Assembly: GCF_005876855.1 (NCBI RefSeq) | Contig: NZ_QLAE01000012.1 | Location: 1 to 64,000 of the forward strand | DNA length: 64,000 nt | From: Stutzerimonas nosocomialis | Lineage (GTDB): Bacteria; Pseudomonadota; Gammaproteobacteria; Pseudomonadales; Pseudomonadaceae | Direction of reading: 5' to 3' | Shown here: positions 9,619-20,112 of the stretch, piece by piece | How positions within the stretch are numbered: the first letter of the stretch is position 1 | How the letters are laid out: every line of letters starts with the position of its first letter | Position numbers and translations under genes: made by a program | Notes under the pieces: generated by a model | What the model was told of the DNA's origin: nothing | The model's database searches: none | Seen by the model: the letters and a program-made list of their open reading frames with translations, nothing else

Positions 9619-10362
9619 TCAGCGATGCGCAGAGCTGGCGATCAGGTGCTTCATTTCCTTGACCGCCTGCTTGAAGCCGACGAACAGGGCATGGGCGACG
9701 ATGGCATGGCCGATGTTCAGCTCGTGGATACCCTCGATCTCGGCCACCGCCTGGGTGTTGTGGTAATGCAGGCCGTGGCCGGCATTGACCACCAGTCCGA
9801 GCTCGCGCCCAAGCGCCACGCCCCGACGGATGCGCTCGAGTTCCTCGGCCTGCTCGGCCGGCGTTTCGGCATCGGCATAGCGGCCGGTGTGCAGCTCGAT
9901 GGCCGGCGCGCCGATCCGCCGCGCCGCCTCGATCTGCTGGGGTTCGGCGTCGATGAACAGCGAGACTTCGCTGCCGAGCCGACTCAGCCGCTCGACTGCC
10001 GCCCGGATACGCGCTTCCTGGCCGGCGACATCCAGCCCGCCTTCGGTGGTCAGTTCCTGGCGGGTTTCCGGGACCAGGCAGATGTGCTCGGGGCGGATGC
10101 TCTCGGCGAAGTCGAGCATCGCGTCGGTGACGCCCATCTCGAAGTTCATCCGCGTCTGCAGCGCGTCCTTCATCATCCGCACGTCGCGCTCCTGGATGTG
10201 ACGACGGTCTTCGCGCAGGTGCAGGGTGATACCGTCCGCCCCGGCCTCCTCGGCATCCAGCGCCGCCTTGAGCGGGTCCGGATAGCGGGTGCCGCGGGCC
10301 TGGCGCAGGGTCGCGACGTGATCGATGTTGACGCCAAGCAGAATACGACTGGATTCAGCCAC
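9619..10362 (-). CDS. pdxJ: Pyridoxine 5'-phosphate synthase
   Basis: 247 residues. Condenses 1-deoxyxylulose 5-phosphate with 3-amino-2-oxopropyl phosphate to pyridoxine phosphate in the DXP-dependent vitamin B6 pathway. The TIM-barrel signatures are [18 protein letters not shown] at the N-terminus, [12 protein letters not shown] in the middle and [11 protein letters not shown] near residue 195. The start overlaps the recO stop by 8 bases, at the end of the lepA-lepB-rnc-era-recO-pdxJ run. Confidence 0.97.
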   Translation of the reverse strand: MAESSRILLGVNIDHVATLRQARGTRYPDPLKAALDAEEAGADGITLHLREDRRHIQERDVRMMKDALQTRMNFEMGVTDAMLDFAESIRPEHICLVPETRQELTTEGGLDVAGQEARIRAAVERLSRLGSEVSLFIDAEPQQIEAARRIGAPAIELHTGRYADAETPAEQAEELERIRRGVALGRELGLVVNAGHGLHYHNTQAVAEIEGIHELNIGHAIVAHALFVGFKQAVKEMKHLIASSAHR

Positions 10363-11047
10363 GGGTAGGCTCCTTGAGGTTCATGAACAGCTCGCGGCTG
10401 ACCAGGGGTCGGCCGCCCAGATGAGGGGCGAGGGCCTGTCGCATCAGGCGCTTGGCCGCCGCCAGCGCGCCCGGCGATTGCCAGTCGGCTTCGGCCATCG
10501 CCAACAGTTCTGCGCCCTGGAACAGCCCGGGCTGAAACTGCCCGACCGGCTCCAGACCCGCGTCGGGCACCAGCCGATAGAGCCCGTCCGCAGCCACAGG
10601 CTGACCCTGGATATCCTGGTCCAGCGCAAAACCGTACCCGAGTTCGGACAACAATCGCCACTCGAAGGCTCGCAGCAACGGCTCCAGCGGACGCTTGGCC
10701 GCCAGCGCCGGCAGTGTCGCCGCGTAGTGCTCGAACAGGTCGGGGTGGGCGTCTTCGGCGGGCAACAGCCGAATCAGCAACTCGTTGAGGTAGAGACCGC
10801 TGAACAGCGCATCGCCGTCGAGCCAGTGGGCAAGCCCTGCGCCCTCCAGCCGCGCCAGGGTCTTGAGCTCGCTGCGGCCGCGCAGCTCCACTTCCAGCGG
10901 CACGAACGGCCGCGCCAGGCTGCCGGCCCGGCCCCGGGCGCTGCGCAGCACCGCGCGCAGCCGCCCCTGGGGCGTGAACAGGTCGACCAGGGCGCTGCTT
11001 TCCTTGTAGGGACGGCTATGCAGGACGAAAGCGGCTTGAGCGGTCAT
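10355..11047 (-). CDS. recO: DNA repair protein RecO
   Basis: 230 residues. RecO works with RecF and RecR to load RecA onto SSB-coated single-stranded DNA. The N-terminal OB-fold begins [20 protein letters not shown], followed by the alpha-helical body with [22 protein letters not shown]. It lies between era and pdxJ, the usual gammaproteobacterial order, and overlaps pdxJ. Confidence 0.95.
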   Translation of the reverse strand: MTAQAAFVLHSRPYKESSALVDLFTPQGRLRAVLRSARGRAGSLARPFVPLEVELRGRSELKTLARLEGAGLAHWLDGDALFSGLYLNELLIRLLPAEDAHPDLFEHYAATLPALAAKRPLEPLLRAFEWRLLSELGYGFALDQDIQGQPVAADGLYRLVPDAGLEPVGQFQPGLFQGAELLAMAEADWQSPGALAAAKRLMRQALAPHLGGRPLVSRELFMNLKEPTRG

Positions 11048-11103
11048 GGCAGCTCATCGGCAATGACGCGGAAGGACCGGTGCCGCAAGGTGCGGCCCGG
11101 CAA

Positions 11104-12009
11104 TCAACTGTCGCGGTAACCCAGCGAGTGGAGTGCGCGCTCGTCGTCGGACCAGCCGCCCTTCACCTTGACCCAGAGGTTGAGCATGACCTTGGAGTCG
11201 AACAGCACCTCCATGTCCTTGCGCGCTTCCTGGCCGATGCGTTTGATGCGCTCGCCCTTGTCGCCGATGATGATCTTCTTCTGACCGTCGCGCTCGACCA
11301 GGATCAGGGCGTGGATGTGCAGCACCCGGCCCTCCTGCTTGAAATCCTCGATCTCGACGGTGATCTGGTAGGGCACTTCCGCGCCGAGCTGGCGCATGAT
11401 CTTCTCGCGCACCAGTTCGGCGGCGAGGAATCGGCTGCTGCGGTCGGTGATCTGGTCTTCCGGGAAGAAATGCTCGCCTTCGGGCAGGCGCTCGGCCACC
11501 AGGCGCTCGAGGGTGTCGAGATTGTGACCGTGCTGGGCGGAGATCGGCACGATCTCGGCGTTCGGCAGCTGCTGCGCCAGCCACTCGAGGTGGGGCATCA
11601 GCTCGCCCTTGTCTTCGACGCGGTCGGTCTTGTTGACCGCCAGGATCACAGGGCCCTGCACGTACTGCACGCGCTCGAGCACCAGCTGGTCCTCGTCGGT
11701 CCAGCGGGTGCGGTCCACCACGAAGATCACCACGTCGACGTCCTTCAACGCGGAGGACGCGGTGCGGTTCATGTAGCGGTTGAGCGCGGTCTCGCCATTC
11801 TTGTGAAGACCGGGCGTGTCGACATAGACCGCCTGGACCTCGCCCTCGGTCTTGATGCCGAGCATGTTGTGGCGGGTGGTCTGCGGCTTGCGCGAGGTGA
11901 TCGCAAGCTTCTGCCCGAGGATATGGTTGAGCAGCGTCGACTTGCCCACGTTCGGCCTTCCGACGATCGCCACATAGCCACAGCGGCTCACCGCGCCCTC
12001 TTCACTCAT
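11104..12009 (-). CDS. era: GTPase Era
   Basis: 301 residues from ATG 12009. Era is a GTPase that helps 16S rRNA maturation and 30S assembly. G motifs seen are GRPNVGKST (G1), DTPGLH (G3) and NKTD (G4). The C-terminal KH domain contains [14 protein letters not shown]. The ATG at 12009 overlaps the rnc stop by 8 bases, typical of the rnc-era pair; a longer frame to 12027 would start inside rnc and is less likely. Confidence 0.97.
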   Translation of the reverse strand: MSEEGAVSRCGYVAIVGRPNVGKSTLLNHILGQKLAITSRKPQTTRHNMLGIKTEGEVQAVYVDTPGLHKNGETALNRYMNRTASSALKDVDVVIFVVDRTRWTDEDQLVLERVQYVQGPVILAVNKTDRVEDKGELMPHLEWLAQQLPNAEIVPISAQHGHNLDTLERLVAERLPEGEHFFPEDQITDRSSRFLAAELVREKIMRQLGAEVPYQITVEIEDFKQEGRVLHIHALILVERDGQKKIIIGDKGERIKRIGQEARKDMEVLFDSKVMLNLWVKVKGGWSDDERALHSLGYRDS

Positions 12010-12691
12010 TTCCGTTCTCCACGCCAAGGGCGATCAATGCGGCTGCCGCGGCAACCTGTTCGGCGATCCGCCGGCTGGCGCCCCGCCCTTGTGTCGTTTC
12101 GTTGAGCAATGCCACCTGGCACTGGACGAAGAACGTCCGGCAATGTGGCTCACCCTGGATGTCCACCACTTCGTAACGCGGCAGCTCGCAGGCGCGCGAC
12201 TGGAGGAACTCCTGCAGGCGCGTCTTGGGATCCTTGTTGGTATCGACCAGCGTCAGGCTCTGCAGCTCATTTTCCAGCCAGGCCAGCACCCGCTCGCGGG
12301 CGGCATCGATGCCGGCGTCCAGGTAGATGGCGCCGATCAGCGCCTCGAGCGCATCGGCCAGAATCGACTCGCGGCGAAAACCGCCGCTCTTCAGCTCGCC
12401 GGAGCCCAGACGCAGGTAATCGCCGAGTTCGAAGCCCCGTGCCAGGACCGCAAGGGTTTCGCCCTTGACCAGCCGCGCGCGCAGGCGCGAAAGCTGCCCT
12501 TCGCGCGCCTGGGGGAAGTGATTGAACAGGGCTTCGCCAGCGACGAAGTTGAGAATGGCATCGCCGAGGAATTCCAGGCGCTCGTTGTTGCGCCCGGCAT
12601 AACTGCGATGAGTGAGCGCCAGGAGCATCAACTCCTGGTCCTTGAATTGGTAACCGAGCTTGCGCTCCAGGCGGGCTAACGAAGTGCTCAC
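12002..12691 (-). CDS. rnc: Ribonuclease III
   Basis: 229 residues. Cleaves double-stranded RNA in rRNA processing and mRNA turnover. The endonuclease signature [20 protein letters not shown] (residues about 36-55) holds the metal-binding acidic residues. The C-terminal third is the double-stranded RNA-binding domain ([13 protein letters not shown] and [18 protein letters not shown]). It overlaps the upstream DUF4845 gene by 4 bases and the downstream era by 8. Confidence 0.97.
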   Translation of the reverse strand: MSTSLARLERKLGYQFKDQELMLLALTHRSYAGRNNERLEFLGDAILNFVAGEALFNHFPQAREGQLSRLRARLVKGETLAVLARGFELGDYLRLGSGELKSGGFRRESILADALEALIGAIYLDAGIDAARERVLAWLENELQSLTLVDTNKDPKTRLQEFLQSRACELPRYEVVDIQGEPHCRTFFVQCQVALLNETTQGRGASRRIAEQVAAAAALIALGVENGNE

Positions 12692-13065
12692 GGCATCCTT
12701 AAACGATATTCTTTGTCGAAGCGCGCAACGAGGTCCAGATTGCGAATCATCGGCTCACGCTTCTCATAGTTCAGGTGCGCCTTGAACTCGTTGTTCTCGA
12801 CTTCCACCTTGAGCACGTCTTCGAGTTTTATGTCGCGAACGCCGTTGACCTGCATCCCTTTGTTTACATGACTATAAAAGTCGCGAACGCTGCGGATGTC
12901 CAGCGCCCTGTCGGTTTCCACCGAAGTGATGATCTTGTCCATCGACATGTAGTCGAAGTAATGGGGCATCATCTTGAAGGCCGTGCTTGCGACGAACGCA
13001 ACCACCGCCAGCACCATGACCCAGCCCAGCATGGACATCCCTTTCTGAGAACGCGCGAATCTCAT
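12688..13065 (-). CDS. DUF4845 family single-pass membrane protein
   Basis: 125 residues. A short basic N-terminus (RFARSQKG) is followed by one hydrophobic helix ([20 protein letters not shown]), then a soluble, probably periplasmic domain with [18 protein letters not shown]. The start at 13065 has GAGG 7 bases upstream. In Pseudomonas such a protein lies between lepB and rnc. No biochemical role is known to me; its position between signal peptidase and RNase III is conserved. Confidence 0.85.
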   Translation of the reverse strand: MRFARSQKGMSMLGWVMVLAVVAFVASTAFKMMPHYFDYMSMDKIITSVETDRALDIRSVRDFYSHVNKGMQVNGVRDIKLEDVLKVEVENNEFKAHLNYEKREPMIRNLDLVARFDKEYRLRMP

Positions 13066-13156
13066 TTCGACCTCAACGTGTTGCAGTACCCACCGATCGG
13101 GGCGTCGACAAATATAGCGGCCTGTGCGGAGCGAAGACGGCGGCAATTCACAGCTT

Positions 13157-14011
13157 TCAGTGAATCAGCCCCACGCGCGAGAAATGCGGCAGGTTGCTGA
13201 ACTTGGGATCGGGCCAGCTCATCCACACGGCGAACGCCTTGCCGACGATGTTGCGGTCCGGAACCATGCCGGCCAGGTTCGCCGGAATGCCCGGGTCCTG
13301 CCAGTAACGGCTGTCGTTCGAGTTGTCGCGGTTGTCGCCCATCATGAAGTAATGGCCGTCCGGAACGGTCCACTGGCGACCCGGCTCGACCCGGTAGCGC
13401 CCCATTTCCTTGCGGATCTGGTGCTCGACGTCGCCCAGTTGCTCGTTATAGAGCACCGCGCTGCCCAGGCTGCCAGGCTCCTCGCCGATCAGGGATTCGG
13501 CCACCGGCTGGTCGTTGATGAACAGGCGCTTGTCGCTGCTGTAGCGGATGACATCACCCGGCAACCCGATCACGCGCTTGATGTAGTTGACGTTAGGGTC
13601 GCTGGGATAGCGGAACACCATCACGTCGCCGCGCGCCGGATCGCTGACGTCGACGATCTTGGTGTCGATCACCGGCAGGCGAATGCCATAGGCGAACTTG
13701 TTGACGAGGATGAAATCGCCCACTTCCAGTGTCGGCTTCATCGAGCCGGACGGAATCTGGAACGGCTCGACCAGGAACGAGCGCAGCACCAGCACGATCG
13801 CCAGCACCGGGAAGAACGACTTGCCGTACTCGATCAGCAGGGGTTCCTTGTTCAGCGCATCCAGCGTGCTCTGGTCGGTCTCCCCTACCCGCCCTTCGTA
13901 GGCGGCGATCGCCCGGCGACGCCGCGGAGCCAGGAACAGAAGGTCGATGAGCGCCAGCGCACCGCTGACCGCCACGGCAATGACCAGCAACAGCGGGAAA
14001 TTGATCGACAT
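13157..14011 (-). CDS. lepB: Signal peptidase I
   Basis: 284 residues. Inner-membrane serine protease that removes signal peptides from exported proteins. There are two N-terminal membrane helices (residues about 4-25 and 65-80). The catalytic serine is in QIPSGSMKPTL and the catalytic lysine in NYIKRVIGLPGD; the box MMGDNRDNSNDSRYW follows. It lies directly downstream of lepA, with 1 base between the genes, so the two are co-transcribed. Confidence 0.97.
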   Translation of the reverse strand: MSINFPLLLVIAVAVSGALALIDLLFLAPRRRRAIAAYEGRVGETDQSTLDALNKEPLLIEYGKSFFPVLAIVLVLRSFLVEPFQIPSGSMKPTLEVGDFILVNKFAYGIRLPVIDTKIVDVSDPARGDVMVFRYPSDPNVNYIKRVIGLPGDVIRYSSDKRLFINDQPVAESLIGEEPGSLGSAVLYNEQLGDVEHQIRKEMGRYRVEPGRQWTVPDGHYFMMGDNRDNSNDSRYWQDPGIPANLAGMVPDRNIVGKAFAVWMSWPDPKFSNLPHFSRVGLIH

Positions 14012-14012
14012 A

Positions 14013-15812
14013 TCAGCTATCCACCTTCAGCACCGCCAGGAAGGCTTCCTGCGGGATCTCCACACTGCCGACCTGCTTCATGCGCTTCTTGCCGGCCTTC
14101 TGTTTTTCGAGCAGCTTGCGCTTGCGGCTGACGTCGCCGCCGTAGCACTTGGCCAGAACGTTCTTGCGCAGCGCCTTGACCGTCGTGCGTGCAACGACCT
14201 GCCCGCCGATGGCGGCCTGGATCGCCACGTCGAACATCTGGCGTGGGATCAGTTCCTTCATCTTCTCGGTCAGCGCGCGCCCTTTGTAATGGGCATTGTC
14301 GCGGTGGACGATGACCGCCAGCGCATCGACCTTCTCGCCATTGATCAGCACGTCCAGGCGTACCAGGTTGGCAGGCTGGAAACGGTCGAAGCTGTAGTCG
14401 AGGGAGGCATAGCCGCGGCTCACCGACTTGAGGCGATCGAAGAAATCGAGCACCACTTCGTTCATCGGCAGGTCATAGCGCACCTGGACCTGGGAACCGA
14501 GGAACTGCATGTCCCGCTGCACGCCGCGCTTCTCGATGCACAGCGTGATCACCGCGCCCAGGTGGTCCTGCGGAACGAGGATGTTGGCCTGCACGATCGG
14601 CTCGCGCATCTCGTCGATGGAGGCTAGGTCAGGCAGCTTCGAAGGGTTGTCGACGTAGACCAGATCGCCGTTCTTGAGCGCCACCTCGAACACCACGGTC
14701 GGCGCGGTGGTGATCAGGTCCAGATCGTACTCGCGCTCCAGGCGTTCCTGGATGATTTCCATGTGCAGCATGCCCAGGAAGCCGATCCGGAAACCGAAGC
14801 CCAGCGCATCGGAGCTTTCCGGCTCGTACTGCAGCGCGGCGTCGTTGAGCGTGAGTTTCTGCAGCGCCTCGCGGAAATCTTCGAAATCGTCGGAGCTGAC
14901 CGGGAACAGGCCGGCATAGACCTGCGGCTTGATCCGCTGGAAACCCGGAAGCATCTCGACGTCAGGGGTCGCCGACAGCGTCAGGGTATCGCCTACCGGC
15001 GCGCCATGAATGTCCTTGATACCCGCGATGATGAAGCCCACCTCACCCGCTTTCAGGTCTTCGGTGGTGGTGTGCTTGGGTGTGAATACGCCGACGCTGT
15101 CCACCTGGTGGATCTTGCCGGTCGACTTGACCAGGATCTTGTCGCCCTTCTTCACGCGCCCCTGGCGCACCCGCACCAGCGAGACCACGCCGAGGTAGTT
15201 GTCGAACCAGGAGTCGATGATCAGTGCCTGCAGCGGCGCTTCGATCTCGCCTTCCGGCGGCGGGATCACCTGGACCAGGCGCTCGAGCACGTCGACCACG
15301 CCCATGCCGCTCTTGGCGCTGCAGGGCACCGCGTCGGTGGCATCGATGCCGATGATGTGCTCGATCTCGGCCTTGACCCGGTCGGGCTCGGCCTGCGGCA
15401 GGTCCATCTTGTTCAGCACCGGCATGACCTCGAGGCCCTGCTCGATGGCGGTATAGCAGTTGGCGACCGACTGCGCCTCGACACCCTGGCCGGCGTCCAC
15501 CACCAGCAGCGCGCCCTCGCAGGCGGCCAGCGAGCGGCTCACCTCATAGGTGAAGTCGACGTGCCCGGGGGTATCGATGAAATTGAGCTGGTAGGTCCTG
15601 CCGTCCTGCGCCTTGTAGTGCAGGGTCACGCTATGGGCCTTGATGGTGATGCCGCGCTCGCGCTCCAGATCCATCGAGTCGAGGACCTGAGACGCCATTT
15701 CGCGCTCGGTGAGGCCGCCGCACATCTGGATGAAGCGATCCGCCAGCGTCGACTTGCCGTGATCAATGTGCGCGATGATGGAAAAATTGCGGATATGACT
15801 CAGGTCACTCAC
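14013..15812 (-). CDS. lepA: Elongation factor 4 (LepA GTPase)
   Basis: 599 residues, the normal length. Ribosome-associated translational GTPase. G motifs are [21 protein letters not shown] and NKMDLPQA. The LepA-specific C-terminal domain ends with [20 protein letters not shown] followed by [12 protein letters not shown]. It is the first gene of the lepA-lepB-rnc-era operon, 156 bp from mucD, with room for a promoter in that gap. Confidence 0.97.
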   Translation of the reverse strand: MSDLSHIRNFSIIAHIDHGKSTLADRFIQMCGGLTEREMASQVLDSMDLERERGITIKAHSVTLHYKAQDGRTYQLNFIDTPGHVDFTYEVSRSLAACEGALLVVDAGQGVEAQSVANCYTAIEQGLEVMPVLNKMDLPQAEPDRVKAEIEHIIGIDATDAVPCSAKSGMGVVDVLERLVQVIPPPEGEIEAPLQALIIDSWFDNYLGVVSLVRVRQGRVKKGDKILVKSTGKIHQVDSVGVFTPKHTTTEDLKAGEVGFIIAGIKDIHGAPVGDTLTLSATPDVEMLPGFQRIKPQVYAGLFPVSSDDFEDFREALQKLTLNDAALQYEPESSDALGFGFRIGFLGMLHMEIIQERLEREYDLDLITTAPTVVFEVALKNGDLVYVDNPSKLPDLASIDEMREPIVQANILVPQDHLGAVITLCIEKRGVQRDMQFLGSQVQVRYDLPMNEVVLDFFDRLKSVSRGYASLDYSFDRFQPANLVRLDVLINGEKVDALAVIVHRDNAHYKGRALTEKMKELIPRQMFDVAIQAAIGGQVVARTTVKALRKNVLAKCYGGDVSRKRKLLEKQKAGKKRMKQVGSVEIPQEAFLAVLKVDS

Positions 15813-15968
15813 AGCTCAACACTCGAAATGCCGCAGGCCGATTGCCCGCCGAAAATAGCCGCCAAGTGTACCCCAACGCCCAACCAAGCGCCACGCTGGC
15901 CGGATCGAAGCCTGACGTGGAGCACGCAGTCATGCCCCACATCCGCTGTGCCTGGCACAGCCCACGCA

Positions 15969-17387
15969 TCAGTCGGTGAGCTTGAAGGTGATGAAGCTCG
16001 CCCGCCCCTGACGCAGCACCCGCATCGAAACCGACCGATGCTTCGGCAGCTGCTCGGCCACCTGGGCGAAGGTACGGACCGAGTCGATCGCCTCGTTGTT
16101 CAGGTGGGTGATCACATCCCCCGGACGCAGGCCGATCATGGCGGCCGGGCCGTTGAGGATTTCGCTGATCACCACGCCGCCTTGCAGATCGAGCCCTTGC
16201 TTCTGCTCGGCAGCGAGCTCGGTGACTCGGACCCCCAGCCGGTTGCTGCTCTGCTCGGCCGCCGCCTCCGGCGCCCTCCCGGCTTCCATCTCCCGCCCCT
16301 GCTCCGGCAGGGTGCCGACGGCCATCTCCAGCGTCGTGCGGCCACCATCGCGGGCCACCTCCAACCGGGCCAGCTCGCCGGGACGCAGGGCCCCGATCCG
16401 ATGAGGCAGGTCGGCGGCCATGCCGATGGGCTGCCCGTTGACGGTCAGGATCACGTCACCGACGCGAACCCCGCCCCGGGCGGCGGGACCGCGCTCCAGC
16501 ACCTGCGCGACCAGCGCGCCGGCCGGGCGTTCGAGCCCGAACGATTCGGCCAGCTCCCGGTTCACTTCCTGGATGCCGACGCCGAGCCATCCGCGACTGA
16601 CCTTGCCTTCGGTGCGCAACTGGTCGGCCACGTCCATCGCGACGTCGATCGGAATGGCGAACGACAGCCCCATGAAGCCACCGGAGCGGGTGAATATCTG
16701 CGAATTGATCCCGACCACTTCGCCATCCAGGTTGAACAGCGGACCGCCAGAGTTGCCCGGATTGATCGCCACGTCGGTCTGAATGAACGGCACATAGCTT
16801 TCAGCCGAAAGACTGCGGCCGGTCGCACTCACCACACCTGCGGTGACGGAGCGATCGAAGCCGAACGGTGAGCCGATCGCCAGCACCCACTCACCGGCCT
16901 TCAGCGCGCTGGATTTGCCCAGCGTGACAGCCGGCAGGTCCTTGCCCTCGACCTTGAGCAAGGCGATGTCGGCGCGCGGATCGGCGCCGACCAGCTTGGC
17001 GGCCAGCTCGCGGCGATCGGTCATGCGCACCATGATTTCGGACGCATCGGCAACCACGTGGTTATTGGTCAGCACATAGCCATCGCTGGAGATGATGAAG
17101 CCCGAGCCCAGCGATTGGGCTTCCCGCTGACGTCCCCGGTTCGGCTGGCCCGGGTTCGGCGGAATACTGCGCTCGAAGAACTCGCGAAAGAACGGAGGCA
17201 GCCCCTCCAACTCGGGAACGGGGGACGCCCCGGCCGCCTGCCGCGCACTGATATTGACGACGGCCGGCGAAGCTCGCTCGACCAAGGGGGTGAAATCCGG
17301 AAGCGCTGCCCGTACCAGCAGGGCCTGCCCCAGCAATACGAGGCCGGTCAGATAGGCGACACGCGTGCGATTCAACATGCTAAGCAT
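15969..17387 (-). CDS. mucD: Periplasmic serine protease MucD (DegP/HtrA family)
   Basis: 472 residues. An N-terminal signal sequence ends near VRAALPDF. The trypsin-like domain has the triad histidine in TNNHVV, aspartate in DIALLKV and serine in NPGNSGGPLFN. Two PDZ domains follow (GWLGVGIQEV and LRPGDVITHLN). In Pseudomonas MucD degrades misfolded envelope proteins and dampens AlgU activation. It is the last gene of algU-mucABCD on the minus strand. Confidence 0.95.
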   Translation of the reverse strand: MLSMLNRTRVAYLTGLVLLGQALLVRAALPDFTPLVERASPAVVNISARQAAGASPVPELEGLPPFFREFFERSIPPNPGQPNRGRQREAQSLGSGFIISSDGYVLTNNHVVADASEIMVRMTDRRELAAKLVGADPRADIALLKVEGKDLPAVTLGKSSALKAGEWVLAIGSPFGFDRSVTAGVVSATGRSLSAESYVPFIQTDVAINPGNSGGPLFNLDGEVVGINSQIFTRSGGFMGLSFAIPIDVAMDVADQLRTEGKVSRGWLGVGIQEVNRELAESFGLERPAGALVAQVLERGPAARGGVRVGDVILTVNGQPIGMAADLPHRIGALRPGELARLEVARDGGRTTLEMAVGTLPEQGREMEAGRAPEAAAEQSSNRLGVRVTELAAEQKQGLDLQGGVVISEILNGPAAMIGLRPGDVITHLNNEAIDSVRTFAQVAEQLPKHRSVSMRVLRQGRASFITFKLTD

Positions 17388-17404
17388 TTCCCCACGACAA
17401 CGGA

Positions 17405-17860
17405 TTAAGACGCCCCCTGCGGGTCGACGAGCATCGCGCGCAGCACGACAGGCCGCAACGAAACCTCATCTCCCGCGCGAAGATTGCGCCTCCAGACCCA
17501 CAACCAGGCCAGCGCAAAGCCGCTCAACCCGCCGAGAATCACCACGGGCTCGCCAAACGAAAGACAGGAAAACAGGAAAGCCGACGCGAACAGCGCCAGC
17601 AAGGGAACGAGATACACCGTTACGGCACCCCGGAGCAGAGCGGCTTCGGGAACCCCGACCGTGACCTGATCACCAACGCCAAGAACCAGATCCGAGGCAG
17701 CGAACACGCGATGACGGCGTTCGCGCACACCCAGGCGATCCATCAGCCCCTGCCCGCAACCGCTTCGAACGGAGCAGCCCGAGCAGGTGGTTTTCTGCAG
17801 CGTCTCGACCCAAACCCCGTCGGTCTCGACCGCCACCACCCGGCCCCGCTCTTCGATCAT
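17405..17860 (-). CDS. mucC: RseC/MucC family membrane protein
   Basis: 151 residues. The N-terminal cytoplasmic part carries the cysteine cluster CSGCSVRSGCG, a possible metal or redox site. Two membrane helices follow (GAVTVYLVPLLALFASAFLF and VILGGLSGFALAWLWVW). RseC-family proteins are linked to SoxR reduction and to tuning of the AlgU regulon. The start overlaps the mucB stop by four bases (ATGA). Confidence 0.92.
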   Translation of the reverse strand: MIEERGRVVAVETDGVWVETLQKTTCSGCSVRSGCGQGLMDRLGVRERRHRVFAASDLVLGVGDQVTVGVPEAALLRGAVTVYLVPLLALFASAFLFSCLSFGEPVVILGGLSGFALAWLWVWRRNLRAGDEVSLRPVVLRAMLVDPQGAS

Positions 17861-18804
17861 CGCTGCGCCTGGGCGGCACCTGCCCTCATCGAGAGGGCTA
17901 CACGCTCGGCGGTCCCTGGCGGAATTTCGCCCACGACAGTCACCATGACATCGCCTTCGGCGGCGGTGATGCGCTTGGATACCGCGACGGTCGGGCCCAT
18001 CTGGCTGCGGGCGTCTTCGACGATTTCACCCTTGAGCGGCTCGATGAACACCGAAAAGCTGGCCAGGCCATCGCTGTAGGCCAGCCAGGAAACCGGCTCG
18101 TCCGACGCGGGGCTGGGTCGCACGTCGGCCTTGGTCAGGCGAAAACCCGCCGGCAACCAATCCGAGCGCCAGCCGGTTTCCAGCGGCTTCCCCACTTCGG
18201 TCCCGGGCGCCACCGCCGTGCATGCCGCCGAAGGCGCGAGGTCGCGCTCGGAAACATCGCCGGTATCGAGATGAGCGAACTGGAAGCGCTCGAGCAGTTG
18301 CCCCCGCTCGCTCAGGAGCAGGGACTTCAAGGGCAGCGCGGTTTCGCGATCGAGGTGGAGTTCGAATCCGTAGCGATGCTGATCGCGCGGCAGGATGGCC
18401 AGCGCGACCGCCTCGCGGCCGGCGACACGCGAATCGCCGATCACACGGAATTCATACCATTCGGACAACGCATGGGTATCGAAGCTTTGTTCATGCCACG
18501 CCTTGCCGCCGGAAAACTGCCCGGCCAGTTCGGTGCTCAGGCACTTGAGTTCGCCATTCACACGAACGACCTCGGACGCCGGGCCATCGAGCTGCAGCAT
18601 CCGCTCGCGCACGACGTCGCCCTCCACACCCTGCCACACGGCATGGCTGGAGAAAGCGCCGTTGCGCTCGTAGACGAAGATTCCGGAATAGCTTTGAGTG
18701 TGCTCGGTCTTGGCCAGACGGCTCATCCACTCGTCAGCATCAGCAGCAAGGGCCGGCATCGATAGCCAGCCCCCGAGCACCACATACAGCGGTATGACGC
18801 GCAT
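17857..18804 (-). CDS. mucB: Periplasmic regulator MucB (RseB family)
   Basis: 315 residues. The signal peptide ends near SMPALAADADEW. The LolA-like N-terminal domain and the C-terminal domain of RseB proteins are both present. MucB binds the periplasmic tail of MucA, protecting it from cleavage until lipid or lipopolysaccharide signals release it. It is located between mucA (15 bp upstream) and mucC (4-bp overlap). Confidence 0.94.
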   Translation of the reverse strand: MRVIPLYVVLGGWLSMPALAADADEWMSRLAKTEHTQSYSGIFVYERNGAFSSHAVWQGVEGDVVRERMLQLDGPASEVVRVNGELKCLSTELAGQFSGGKAWHEQSFDTHALSEWYEFRVIGDSRVAGREAVALAILPRDQHRYGFELHLDRETALPLKSLLLSERGQLLERFQFAHLDTGDVSERDLAPSAACTAVAPGTEVGKPLETGWRSDWLPAGFRLTKADVRPSPASDEPVSWLAYSDGLASFSVFIEPLKGEIVEDARSQMGPTVAVSKRITAAEGDVMVTVVGEIPPGTAERVALSMRAGAAQAQR

Positions 18805-18819
18805 GTTTCTCCCTAGCGT

Positions 18820-19413
18820 TTAGCGCTCTTCCATGCTAGCGGCGCGAGCGAACGGAAGGGCACTGTCCGACCCACCGCTGAAAGCGGCCTGCTGCGCGTG
18901 CTGGCGCACGAACGACGGCAGACGCTGCTCGTGCCAGCCTTGGGCAGGAGCCGCTTGTGCAGCGCCCGCTTCGCTCTGACCTTCGCTGTAACCAGCCAGT
19001 ACGGCCGGACCTTGAGCCTGGCTCGCCTGGGGCACCGAAATGACCGGCGCAGGTGCCGGTTGTGCCAGTTGCTGACCTGAAATGTCATCCTGGTTGTACA
19101 GACGGACACCGGCCAGGACCGCTACGGTAACCGAAGCAGCGACCGCCAGGCGACCCATGCTGCGCCATGGCGAGCGACGGGCCTTGACTGCCGGGGCAGC
19201 CTCGTCGGCGATCGCGGCGGATACGGCCGCGGCGATGTCCAGACGTGGATCGATCAGTTCCTTGTGCAGTGCGGCACGGGCAACTTGATAGCGCGACCAG
19301 GTGGATCGCATTTCGTCTTCGCCACTGGCGGCGAGCACACGACGTATTTCCAACTCGTCCGCTTCGTTATCCATCACCGCGGACAGCGATTCATGCAGGG
19401 CTTCACGACTCAT
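18820..19413 (-). CDS. mucA: Anti-sigma factor MucA
   Basis: 197 residues from ATG 19413. The cytoplasmic anti-sigma domain (REALHESLSAVMDNEADELE) is followed by one membrane helix near residues 83-103 (MGRLAVAASVTVAVLAGVRL) and an alanine/glutamine-rich periplasmic tail that binds MucB. The frame is intact to the end, so this is not a mucA truncation of the kind that makes P. aeruginosa mucoid. Repression of AlgU should be functional. There is a 31-bp gap from algU. Confidence 0.95.
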   Translation of the reverse strand: MSREALHESLSAVMDNEADELEIRRVLAASGEDEMRSTWSRYQVARAALHKELIDPRLDIAAAVSAAIADEAAPAVKARRSPWRSMGRLAVAASVTVAVLAGVRLYNQDDISGQQLAQPAPAPVISVPQASQAQGPAVLAGYSEGQSEAGAAQAAPAQGWHEQRLPSFVRQHAQQAAFSGGSDSALPFARAASMEER

Positions 19414-19444
19414 GGCGGTTCCTCTCTTGGCTGTCGCCGCTGTC

Positions 19445-20026
19445 TCAGGACTCATGCAACAAGGGTTGCAATGCTTTATCGATGGCTTCCCGCGCCCGGA
19501 AGATCCGGGAGCGTACGGTCCCCACCGGACACTGCATCACGCTTGCAATGTCTTCATAACTAAGACCATCGAATTCGCGCAATGTTAGAGCAGTGCGCAA
19601 ATCTTCTGGCAATTGCTGGATGGTTCGATGGACGGTGCCTTCGATCTCATCCCTGAGCAAGGATCGTTCCGGCGACTCGATATCCTTGAGGGCATGATCG
19701 CCTTCGTAGAACTCGGCATCCTCGGAACTTACATCGTTGTCCGGCGGACGTCTGCCGCGGGCCACCAGATGATTCTTCGCCGTATTGATGGCGATGCGGT
19801 ACAGCCATGTGTAGAACGCGCTGTCACCACGAAAATTCGCAAGTGCGCGGTAGGCCTTGATGAACGCCTCCTGGGCTACATCCTGGGCTTCATGGGAATC
19901 ATGCACGAACCGCACGATCAGCCCCAGAATCTTGTGCTGGTATTTCATCACCAGCAGATCAAAAGCCCGCTTATCCCCACGCTGCACACGTTCGACCAGT
20001 TGCTGGTCCTGCTCCTGGGTTAGCAT
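19445..20026 (-). CDS. algU: RNA polymerase sigma factor AlgU (RpoE/sigma-22)
   Basis: 193 residues, the same length as P. aeruginosa AlgU. ECF sigma factor for envelope stress and alginate genes. Region 2 includes AQDVAQEAFIKAYRALANFR and FYTWLYRIAINTAKNHLV. Region 4 includes LREFDGLSYEDIASVMQCP and VGTVRSRIFRAREAI. The start MLTQEQDQQLVERVQRGD at 20026 is chosen by family alignment over an ATG two codons upstream. It heads algU-mucABCD and has a match to its own consensus promoter upstream. Confidence 0.97.
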   Translation of the reverse strand: MLTQEQDQQLVERVQRGDKRAFDLLVMKYQHKILGLIVRFVHDSHEAQDVAQEAFIKAYRALANFRGDSAFYTWLYRIAINTAKNHLVARGRRPPDNDVSSEDAEFYEGDHALKDIESPERSLLRDEIEGTVHRTIQQLPEDLRTALTLREFDGLSYEDIASVMQCPVGTVRSRIFRAREAIDKALQPLLHES

Positions 20027-20085
20027 GAACACTCCTTGGAAAGATCGAAGGGGTGTCGCTTGAACCAGCGAACCGACCTGCCAGA

Positions 20086-20112
20086 ATAGACCCGGGCTTT
20101 ACGCAAAAGTTC
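20086..20112 (-). promoter_or_regulatory. AlgU-dependent (sigma-E type) promoter of algU
   Basis: Reading the minus strand, GAACTT (20112-20107), 16 bases, then TCTAT (20090-20086). This fits the AlgU/RpoE consensus GAACTT-N16/17-TCtgA well. It lies 60 bases upstream of the algU start, implying autoregulation as known in P. aeruginosa. Confidence 0.75.

Noticed and set aside
18820-19413. Possible mucoid-type truncation of mucA
   Set aside because: The frame is complete (197 residues) with its membrane helix and periplasmic tail; no truncating mutation seen.
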